NCBI GenBank assembly: GCA_003489145.1
Contig: DNJI01000091.1
Location: 1 to 5,793 of the forward strand
DNA from: Gammaproteobacteria bacterium
GTDB lineage: Bacteria; Pseudomonadota; Gammaproteobacteria; PS1; Pseudothioglobaceae
Length of the DNA stretch: 5,793 nucleotides
Direction: 5' to 3'
How positions within the stretch are numbered: position 1 is the first letter of the stretch; each line of letters starts with the position of its first letter. Under the pieces are notes generated by a model that ran no database searches, was not told where the DNA came from, and worked only from the letters and a program-made list of their open reading frames with translations. Both the position numbers and the translations under genes were made by a program. This document shows positions 1-5,107 of this stretch, in pieces.

Positions 1-44
1 TTTATTTATACAACTACCTCACTTCCATAGTACGCCTCTTTTTA

Positions 45-71
45 TTTACATGATGATGATTTGAGTATAAT
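45..71 (+). promoter_or_regulatory. Probable sigma-70 promoter of purEK
   Basis: A perfect -10 hexamer TATAAT lies at 66-71. A near-consensus -35 hexamer TTTACA lies at 45-50, one mismatch from TTGACA. The spacer is 15 bases, shorter than the preferred 17, so the -35 contribution may be weak. Transcription would start near 78, giving a leader of about 26 bases before purE. I see no recognisable PurR operator (consensus like ACGCAAACGTTTTCNT) and no riboswitch-sized leader. The call rests on motif matching only. Confidence 0.6.
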
Positions 72-92
72 TCAAACATATTAGCTTTTAGT

Positions 93-98
93 AAGGGG
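93..98 (+). promoter_or_regulatory. Ribosome binding site of purE
   Basis: AAGGGG stands 5 bases before the ATG at 104. It is a purine-rich Shine-Dalgarno sequence at good spacing and supports that ATG as the start of purE. Confidence 0.7.
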
Positions 99-103
99 TT
101 CTA

Positions 104-592
104 ATGACAACTTTAGTCGGTGTAATTATGGGGTCAAAATCTGATTGGCCAACCATGAAGCATGCAGTAGAAATGCTTGAAGAATTTGGTGTGCCACATG
201 AAGTCGAAGTGGTGTCTGCACATCGCACACCAGACAAAATGTTTGACTACGCCTCTAGTGCACAGACTCGAGGCTTAAAAGTGATTATTGCCGGTGCTGG
301 TGGTGCGGCGCACTTACCGGGCATGGTTGCTGCTAAAACCATTGTGCCGGTATTGGGTGTGCCTATTCAATCTAAGGCGCTTAGCGGTCAAGATTCTTTA
401 CTCTCTATTGCACAAATGCCAGGTGGTATCCCTGTTGGCACACTAGCTATTGGTGATGCCGGTGCTAAAAATGCAGGCATCTTGGCGGCGCAAATTGTCG
501 CCAATGAAGACGAGACTATTCGCGAAAAAGTAGCGGCATTTAGAGCTAAGCAAACCCAAGATGTCCTTGATAATCCAAATCCACAAGATTAA
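104..592 (+). CDS. purE: N5-carboxyaminoimidazole ribonucleotide mutase, PurE class I
   Basis: PurE class I moves the carboxyl group of N5-CAIR to carbon 4 to give CAIR, in de novo purine synthesis in the cytoplasm. The 162-residue length is typical of bacterial class I PurE. Visible family motifs are the N-terminal GSKSDW (residues 10-15), SAHRTP (38-43) with the likely catalytic histidine H40 (H45 in E. coli numbering, from memory), the glycine-rich GGAAHLPGM loop (66-74) and MPGGIPVGT (105-113). All active-site landmarks look intact. The ATG start has a strong ribosome binding site and a promoter with a perfect -10 just upstream. It is followed by purK after 3 bases, the usual pairing, since PurK makes its substrate. 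Nothing in it looks unusual. Confidence 0.97.
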   Translation: MTTLVGVIMGSKSDWPTMKHAVEMLEEFGVPHEVEVVSAHRTPDKMFDYASSAQTRGLKVIIAGAGGAAHLPGMVAAKTIVPVLGVPIQSKALSGQDSLLSIAQMPGGIPVGTLAIGDAGAKNAGILAAQIVANEDETIREKVAAFRAKQTQDVLDNPNPQD

Positions 593-595
593 CCG

Positions 596-1684
596 ATGAA
601 AATAGGTGTTTTAGGCGCGGGCCAACTGGGCAGAATGCTAGCAATTTCTGGCTATCCTTTGAATCACCAATTTGGTTTTTCAGGTAACTCTACTGACGAA
701 CCTTCTGCGCTTTTAGGCCACATGTTTGCACTTGAAGACAACAAAGACAATATTGAATCTTTGGTTGCTTTTGCAGATGTGATTACTTATGAAAGTGAAA
801 ATACTGATGTGGCCATCGTTAAAGAAATCAGTAACAATATTCCTGTTTACCCTGGCGAAAAATCACTCTTCACCACACAACATCGTGGCCGTGAAAAAGC
901 CTTATTTGATCAATTAAACATTCCTTGTGCACCGTATCAAATGGTGGACTCCGAAGCCGACTTAAAAACTGCCGTAGAACAAATTGGCCTGCCTGCTATT
1001 TTAAAAACAGCAACTGAAGGTTATGATGGCAAAGGTCAGTTTTTAATGCGAGACGAGAGCCAAATCACTGAAGCTTGGCAAAGTATGAATGGCGTTGAAT
1101 CAATTCTGGAAGGTTTTGTCAATTTCAAACGTGAGCTGTCTTTAATTGCCGTACGTGGTATCGATAATGACCACAAATACTATCCATTAGTTGAGAACAC
1201 TCACCATGATGGAATATTAAGACTCACCATTGCACCAGCTCAAGCTATTGAACCAGACGTACAAAAAACGGCTGAACATTACATGCAAACCTTACTCGAT
1301 GAGATGGATCATGTGGGTGTGTTAACCATTGAATTGTTTGAAACTGAAGACGGCTTAGTGGTGAATGAAATGGCACCTCGTGTGCATAACTCTGGCCATT
1401 GGAGTATTGAAGGTGCTAACACTTCTCAATTTGAAAATCATGTGCGTGCCATTACCGGCATGCCACTCGGTGATACCACGCCAATACATACATTTAGCGC
1501 CATGGTGAATATTATTGGGAAAAATGGACCGACTGAGATTGCGCTTAATATGCCAAATGCACACTTACATTTGTACGACAAAACAGAACGCGCCGATCGC
1601 AAGTTAGGACATATCAATATCACGGCTAGCACTCAAGCAGAGTTGACCAACAGCATCGAAAAACTAAAAGACTTTCTACCTTAA
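596..1684 (+). CDS. purK: N5-carboxyaminoimidazole ribonucleotide synthase, PurK
   Basis: PurK uses ATP and bicarbonate to carboxylate AIR to N5-CAIR, which PurE then rearranges. The 362 residues are close to the roughly 355 of E. coli PurK. It is an ATP-grasp enzyme: the N-terminal Rossmann-like part carries GAGQLGRML (7-15), and the ATP-grasp region carries the YDGKGQ glycine loop (143-148). The metal and substrate-binding stretch VNEMAPRVHNSGHW lies at 256-269, and RKLGHI (335-340) in the small C-terminal domain is also a family signature. Only 3 bases separate it from purE and no clear Shine-Dalgarno precedes its ATG, so translation probably depends on coupling to purE. Its TAA stop overlaps the stop of the convergent HExxH gene. 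Confidence 0.97.
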   Translation: MKIGVLGAGQLGRMLAISGYPLNHQFGFSGNSTDEPSALLGHMFALEDNKDNIESLVAFADVITYESENTDVAIVKEISNNIPVYPGEKSLFTTQHRGREKALFDQLNIPCAPYQMVDSEADLKTAVEQIGLPAILKTATEGYDGKGQFLMRDESQITEAWQSMNGVESILEGFVNFKRELSLIAVRGIDNDHKYYPLVENTHHDGILRLTIAPAQAIEPDVQKTAEHYMQTLLDEMDHVGVLTIELFETEDGLVVNEMAPRVHNSGHWSIEGANTSQFENHVRAITGMPLGDTTPIHTFSAMVNIIGKNGPTEIALNMPNAHLHLYDKTERADRKLGHINITASTQAELTNSIEKLKDFLP

Positions 1685-1695
1685 CTTTTGTTAAG
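1680..1695. terminator. Small hairpin at the convergent gene ends, possible bidirectional terminator
   Basis: CTTAAC and GTTAAG form a perfect 6-base-pair stem around a TTTT loop. The stem contains both stop codons of the convergent genes (purK TAA at 1682-1684; the minus-strand gene's TAA at 1683-1681). It has only two G-C pairs and no T-run directly follows on either strand, so it would be a weak intrinsic terminator at best. I see no better terminator between the two transcription units. Confidence 0.3.
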
Positions 1696-2016
1696 TGATT
1701 TAAACTGCTCTGCTAATCCGACTTCTAATTTATAAGCCTCTTTTTCACTAACGGGTTTGTCACGCAAATGTTGAATCACATGAATCATTTCATGGCAAAA
1801 AGCGGTAATAAATTGACTTGTTGTTAAATCTTTTTCGATATCGATATAAAACTTACCTTCACCTTCATGGTCTGTCCACGCCTCAGCATGATCCACATCT
1901 TGAATTCTTAAGTCTATATCGACTGGTTTTTTAATAGAAAGTGCTTGAGAGCAGAAGTAATAAAGATCTTTAGCTAATTGTTGTTGAGATTTTGTACCAC
2001 CTTCAATATAAATCAC
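1681..2016 (-). CDS. Small HExxH-motif protein, putative zinc metalloprotease-like, function unknown
   Basis: A 111-residue protein I cannot assign to a named family. Its main feature is FCHEMIHVIQHL (residues 73-84), an HExxH zinc signature with H75, E76 and H79. It is followed by SEKEAYKLE (90-98), where E93 (or E92 or E98) could be the third ligand, as in short gluzincin-like proteins with an HExxHxxQ...EA pattern. The N-terminal half has mixed charged and hydrophobic segments, with no signal peptide or membrane helix, so it should be cytoplasmic. The start is GTG at 2016: an in-frame TAA sits just upstream and the next methionine lies inside the zinc motif, so no other common start fits. 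That GTG shares one base with the TAG stop of the upstream glutaredoxin-like gene (TAGTG), and no clear Shine-Dalgarno is seen, which suggests reinitiation. It is the last gene of the minus-strand operon. Protease activity is inferred from the motif alone; it could be a non-proteolytic metal-binding protein. Confidence 0.8.
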   Translation of the reverse strand: MIYIEGGTKSQQQLAKDLYYFCSQALSIKKPVDIDLRIQDVDHAEAWTDHEGEGKFYIDIEKDLTTSQFITAFCHEMIHVIQHLRDKPVSEKEAYKLEVGLAEQFKSLNKS

Positions 2017-2384
2017 TAGCCAAAACGCTTATCCAAATAAGCCATAATATCCGATGATTCGTACATCCAAGTAATATCACCACCCTCTTTGACTCTCAAA
2101 CAAGGTACTTTAACCTCGCCACCACCTGCTAATAGTTCAGCACGGAACTGGCCGGCTTGAGCATTACGCGTTTCCATTGGTAAGTTAAGACGCTTAATAG
2201 TGCGGCGTGTTTTAATACAGAATGGGCAAGCGTAAAATTGATACAGCTTCAAGGATTCAGCTTGCTTGTTAACTTCAGCTTGTTCCGATTCGCTGCGCTT
2301 GATTTTTTTAGGAGAAAAAACCCAATCAATTAATACAATTAATCGACCTAAGCCTTCTCTCATTCCTTTAATTAAGATTTTCAT
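2016..2384 (-). CDS. Glutaredoxin / GST N-terminal domain-like protein with hydrophobic N-terminal segment
   Basis: A 122-residue thioredoxin-fold protein. CPFC at residues 53-56 is the redox motif of the glutaredoxin type. VPCL (93-96) supplies the cis-proline that binds glutathione, with an additional cysteine C95, and YESSDI (108-113) matches the glutathione-contacting motif of glutaredoxins and GST N-terminal domains. Before the fold lies an extension of about 45 residues with a hydrophobic stretch (GRLIVLIDWVF, 13-23) between basic segments, which could attach it to the inner face of the membrane. Start choice: the frame is open as far as an ATG at 2477, but that would overlap folD by 97 bases. 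The ATG at 2384 overlaps the folD stop as ATGA and has AGAGGA just upstream, so 2384 is preferred. Likely role: glutathione-dependent thiol reduction. The specific target is unknown. Confidence 0.88.
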   Translation of the reverse strand: MKILIKGMREGLGRLIVLIDWVFSPKKIKRSESEQAEVNKQAESLKLYQFYACPFCIKTRRTIKRLNLPMETRNAQAGQFRAELLAGGGEVKVPCLRVKEGGDITWMYESSDIMAYLDKRFG

Positions 2385-3217
2385 TTTTCCTCTCTTGCCG
2401 TATAGGCGGTTAATGTATTTTCTAATAAAGTGGCAATGGTCATTGGCCCAACACCACCCGGTACAGGTGTAATCCATGAGGCTTTATCTTGTGCTGTATC
2501 AAAATCTACGTCACCAGACAAACTGCCATCGTCTAGGCGGTTAATGCCAACATCAATCACGATGGCACCGTCTTTAATCCAATCGCCTTTGATCATTTTT
2601 GATTTACCAACCGCCACTACCACAACATCAGCTTGTTTAATCTTGCTGGATAAATCTTGGGTTTTGCTGTTACAAATAGTAACGGTTGCACGTGCATTTA
2701 AAAGCTCCATTGCCATTGGACGACCAACAATATTTGATGCGCCTACTACCACGCAATTCTTGCTTGTTAGATCAACACCTATGGTTGCTAGCATTGTCAT
2801 TACCCCTTTGGGTGTGCAGGGGCGTAAATGCGGCTTATTTTGCATCAATTTGCCAACATTCTCACTGTGGAAGCCGTCAACATCCTTGTTAGGATTAATC
2901 GCCTCAATCACTTGATTAGCGTCTAAATGACTCGGCAATGGCAACTGCACCAAAATACCGTCAATTTTGTCATCCTTGTTAAGACGTTCAACTTCAGCCA
3001 ATAATGCTGCTTGGGTAATATCTAACGGTTTATTAATTTTCTCAGAATAGAAGCCAACCTCTTTACAGGCGTTGTCTTTATTACGCACATACACCGCTGA
3101 AGCTGGGTCATCACCTACCAAGATAACCGCTAAGCCAGGCTTGCGATCAAGCTTAGCCACTTGTTTGGCAATACTACTTCTTAATTTTTTTGCAATTTCT
3201 TTACCGTCAATAATCAC
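2381..3217 (-). CDS. folD: Bifunctional methylenetetrahydrofolate dehydrogenase / methenyltetrahydrofolate cyclohydrolase, FolD
   Basis: FolD interconverts 5,10-methylene-THF, 5,10-methenyl-THF and 10-formyl-THF with NADP, supplying one-carbon units for purines and formyl-methionine in the cytoplasm. At 278 residues it is close to the 288 of E. coli FolD. Motifs seen: YVRNKDNACKEVGF (43-56) with the catalytic lysine at K47, QLPLP (91-95), KDVDGF (111-116), the dinucleotide-binding VVVGASNIVGRPMAMELL (156-173), and PVPGGVGPMTIATLLENT (251-268). All appear intact. The start is GTG at 3217, overlapping the kdsB TGA stop as GTGA, with AGAGG seven bases upstream. Its TGA stop overlaps the next gene's start as ATGA. 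It is an unusual partner for lipopolysaccharide genes, but functionally it links to the nearby purine genes. Confidence 0.97.
   Translation of the reverse strand: MIIDGKEIAKKLRSSIAKQVAKLDRKPGLAVILVGDDPASAVYVRNKDNACKEVGFYSEKINKPLDITQAALLAEVERLNKDDKIDGILVQLPLPSHLDANQVIEAINPNKDVDGFHSENVGKLMQNKPHLRPCTPKGVMTMLATIGVDLTSKNCVVVGASNIVGRPMAMELLNARATVTICNSKTQDLSSKIKQADVVVVAVGKSKMIKGDWIKDGAIVIDVGINRLDDGSLSGDVDFDTAQDKASWITPVPGGVGPMTIATLLENTLTAYTAREEK
2388..2393 (-). promoter_or_regulatory. Ribosome binding site fixing the glutaredoxin-like start
   Basis: On the minus strand AGAGGA lies within the end of folD; four bases separate its GG from the ATG at 2384. It supports 2384 over the longer alternative start at 2477. 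Confidence 0.6.
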
Positions 3218-3948
3218 TGTAAAGCCTCTCTTACTTTAGCCAAATCTTCAATGGTGTCCACACCAAATCCTGTTGCTTCACAAGCTGGCGCTACATGGAT
3301 ATCAAAACCCTCATTAAGTACGGTGAGTTGTTCTAATTTTTCCACTTGTTCGTAGACTGAACTATCCATGGTTAAATACTGCTTGATAAAACCTGATCGA
3401 TAGGCGTAAATACCAATATGTTTAAAGCATATTGATTTATCAAAATCAGCTTCTTCTCTAAAGGCAGGAATGGGTGAACGTGAAAAATACAGCGCTTTAC
3501 CAAATTTATCAAATACGACCTTGACGCAGTTTGGATCTAGATATTGATTTTTATCAATCACGTTTTCACACAAAGTCGCCATTTTCATCTCGCTCTTGGC
3601 TAAATTATTAGCGACTTGTTCAATTACACTGGCACCCAACATCGGCTCATCACCCTGAACGTTAACAATAATTTCATCATCGTTAATCGACATTTTATCC
3701 AACACTTCTGCAATGCGTGAAGTGCCGGACGTATGGTGATCGCCCGTCATACATGTGGTGGCGCCAAAATCATTCGCAATGGTTTCAATACGAGTGTCAT
3801 CTGTGGCAATAATCACGCTTGAAGCGCCACTCTTAATGGCATTTTCATAGGTGTGTTGAATCAATGGCTTGCCGTGAATATCTTGCAATAATTTTGCGTT
3901 CAAGCGAGTGGATGCGTAGCGTGCAGGAATGATAACGGAAAAATCCAT
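3214..3948 (-). CDS. kdsB: 3-deoxy-manno-octulosonate cytidylyltransferase (CMP-Kdo synthetase), KdsB
   Basis: KdsB couples CTP to Kdo, giving the CMP-Kdo used by WaaA to build the lipopolysaccharide inner core. At 244 residues it is close to the 248 of E. coli. The nucleotide-binding start IPARYASTRL (7-16) is followed by NAKLL where many homologues have PGKPL. Other landmarks are HTSGTSRIAEV (72-82), VQGDEP (97-102) with the metal-binding D100, LYFSRSPIP (153-161), FKHIGIYAYR (175-184), EQVEKLEQLTVL (200-211) and GVDTIEDL (229-236). The SGTSR segment has serine where D or E is usual, a mild departure. The start ATG shares one base with the stop of the upstream ycaR-like gene (TGATG). The nearest Shine-Dalgarno-like AGAGG is about 16 bases away, too far to be ideal, so coupling is likely. 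Confidence 0.96.
   Translation of the reverse strand: MDFSVIIPARYASTRLNAKLLQDIHGKPLIQHTYENAIKSGASSVIIATDDTRIETIANDFGATTCMTGDHHTSGTSRIAEVLDKMSINDDEIIVNVQGDEPMLGASVIEQVANNLAKSEMKMATLCENVIDKNQYLDPNCVKVVFDKFGKALYFSRSPIPAFREEADFDKSICFKHIGIYAYRSGFIKQYLTMDSSVYEQVEKLEQLTVLNEGFDIHVAPACEATGFGVDTIEDLAKVREALQ
3225..3229 (-). promoter_or_regulatory. Ribosome binding site supporting the GTG start of folD
   Basis: On the minus strand AGAGG is followed by a 7-base spacer and then GTG at 3217. This good spacing supports the non-ATG start, which begins MIIDGKEIA as expected for FolD. Confidence 0.65.
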
Positions 3949-4109
3949 CAGCTTATTTTTCGTGCCTCTTCAATCAGTAAAACAGGGATGCCATCATTAA
4001 TAGGATAAGCTAAGCCGCTAGCTTCACAAACCAGTTCATCGCCCACTTGTTTGAGTGGTGCTTTACTTTGTGGGCAAACTAGCAATTTAAGTAAGGCTTC
4101 ATCAATCAT
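3948..4109 (-). CDS. ycaR: Trm112/YcaR family small protein (UPF0434-like)
   Basis: A 53-residue protein found by reading the minus strand between lpxK and kdsB. It starts MIDEALLKLLVCPQSKAPL and contains the family core GLAYPINDGIPVLLIEEAR (residues 32-50), which closely parallels E. coli YcaR (60 residues). Of the zinc-type cysteines it keeps C12 (in CPQS) and C28; the second position of the CPxC pair is serine, a known variation in this family. The lpxK-ycaR-kdsB order matches the conserved enterobacterial neighbourhood. The ATG overlaps the lpxK TGA stop as ATGA, and its own TGA overlaps the kdsB ATG as TGATG. No strong ribosome binding site is seen. Its cellular role is not established; being between two lipopolysaccharide genes suggests a supporting role, but this is inference. 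Confidence 0.93.
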   Translation of the reverse strand: MIDEALLKLLVCPQSKAPLKQVGDELVCEASGLAYPINDGIPVLLIEEARKIS

Positions 4110-5053
4110 AATTTATTTGTTAATTCAGTCAAAAAATCGTCGCTTAATTCAGCTTCAACATGCAAGTACCACATTTGATCTGTTGCGAACTCCCTACATT
4201 TTACACAATCCTTGGCGGTCATAAGAATAGGATAATCATCATCAAAAGCAAGATCTGTCTGAGCAAAGGCATGATGATCAGCAAAGGCATGCACCTCTAC
4301 CTTAATATCCAGTTGCGTCAAAGTGTCAAAAAACCGTTGTGGATAGCCAATGCCTGCCACTGCATGACAAGTCTTTTGATTAAAAAAGTCTAGTGGTTGC
4401 TCTTCATTAGTGGCTACATTGACAAACATTAAGGCTTTTAATGTTGAAGTGATTTCGCCCACATGCTCTGCACCATTGTTAATAATAAAATCAACGGTTT
4501 TCAACCTTGATTCTGATTCTCTAAGTGGGCCAGCTGGCAAGAAAAAACCATTGCCAAAACGTCGTTTACCATCGACTACAGCAATCTCAATCTGCCTACC
4601 CATGGCATAGTGTTGCAGACCATCATCACTAATAATAAGATCGACATTATGATCAATAATTAAATCTTTAACTGCTTGAACACGATCCTTGTTCACCATT
4701 ACCGGTACTTGGGTTTGTGTAGCAATTAGTGACGGCTCATCACCTGAAATACTGGCTTCTGTATTTTGGTCAACCAATAAACTACCTTGCTGATGTGTGC
4801 CGCCATAACCACGGGAAACCACGCCGACTCGCTTCCCTTGCTGCTTAAAATGATTCACCAATGCAATAACGATAGGGGTTTTTCCACTACCGCCAACGGT
4901 GATGTTGCCAACCACAACCACGTCTACATTGAAATTGTAAGTGGTTAATAATTTTGCTTGGTAAAAGAATTTTCTAATACGGGATAAAAGATAAAAAATA
5001 CCTGAGACTGGCAACAATAAATAATTAACAAGCCCTCGATTATTTAGATTCAT
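4106..5053 (-). CDS. lpxK: Tetraacyldisaccharide 4'-kinase, LpxK
   Basis: LpxK phosphorylates the 4' position of the tetraacyldisaccharide-1-phosphate intermediate to make lipid IVA, at the cytoplasmic face of the inner membrane. The 315 residues fit the family (E. coli about 328). An N-terminal hydrophobic segment (about 9-23) fits the known membrane association. VVVGNITVGGSGKTP (46-60) holds the Walker A P-loop, followed by RVGVVSRGYGG (75-85), GDEP (104-107), SDDGLQHY (142-149), FLPAGPLRE (171-179), the FADHHAF stretch (257-263) and MTAKDCVKC (278-286). All key motifs look intact. It is the first gene of the minus-strand run. The start ATG follows an in-frame stop closely upstream; the best Shine-Dalgarno (AGGAA, 5070-5066) is about 12 bases away, longer than ideal. 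msbA, its usual upstream partner in enterobacteria, is not here; the divergent lolC stands in that place. Confidence 0.96.
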   Translation of the reverse strand: MNLNNRGLVNYLLLPVSGIFYLLSRIRKFFYQAKLLTTYNFNVDVVVVGNITVGGSGKTPIVIALVNHFKQQGKRVGVVSRGYGGTHQQGSLLVDQNTEASISGDEPSLIATQTQVPVMVNKDRVQAVKDLIIDHNVDLIISDDGLQHYAMGRQIEIAVVDGKRRFGNGFFLPAGPLRESESRLKTVDFIINNGAEHVGEITSTLKALMFVNVATNEEQPLDFFNQKTCHAVAGIGYPQRFFDTLTQLDIKVEVHAFADHHAFAQTDLAFDDDYPILMTAKDCVKCREFATDQMWYLHVEAELSDDFLTELTNKL

Positions 5054-5085
5054 TACTAAAAGTTATTCCTACCTTTAAAACGCTA

Positions 5086-5094
5086 ATTATGACA
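5086..5094 (-). promoter_or_regulatory. Candidate extended -10 promoter of the lpxK operon
   Basis: In the 54-base gap between lpxK and lolC the minus strand reads TGTCATAAT: an extended -10 (TGn) before CATAAT, one mismatch from TATAAT. Transcription would start near 5079, leaving a leader of about 26 bases that includes AGGAA. I see no convincing -35 hexamer, which extended -10 promoters can do without. Moderate to low certainty. Confidence 0.4.
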
Positions 5095-5107
5095 AAATAT
5101 CAGCACT

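Larger units (their letters stand above)
1..103. other. Non-coding upstream region at left edge
   Basis: No supported gene end is visible here: all plus-strand frames meet stops at 28-30, 51-53 or 62-64, and all minus-strand frames are broken. It holds the purEK promoter and ribosome binding site. A short ATG triplet run lies at 50-58. No terminator of an upstream gene is evident. Confidence 0.6.

Noticed and set aside
1355..1632. Minus-strand open frames opposite purK
   Set aside because: They are antisense to conserved PurK motifs, have no ribosome binding site evident and overlap each other; shadows.
2384..2477. Longer start (2477) for the glutaredoxin-like gene
   Set aside because: It would overlap folD by 97 bases, and the added residues look like an out-of-frame reading of the folD end. 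The ATG at 2384 has a ribosome binding site and an ATGA overlap.
2403..2546. Exact 13-base repeat TAGGCGGTTAATG at 2403-2415 and 2534-2546 in folD
   Set aside because: Both copies lie in conserved FolD coding sequence in different reading frames relative to the repeat, with unrelated protein context; most likely coincidence.
2430..2915. 161-residue plus-strand open frame opposite folD
   Set aside because: It is the shadow of a clearly real, motif-rich FolD; no independent start signal or family resemblance.
3948..4109. Loss of the second cysteine in the YcaR-like CPxC as evidence of a broken gene
   Set aside because: The family is known to vary here and the rest of the protein is well conserved, so it looks functional.
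5077..5100. Promoter toward lolC (AAATAT-like -10)
   Set aside because: The hexamer matches poorly and has no supporting -35; AT-rich sequence gives many such matches.
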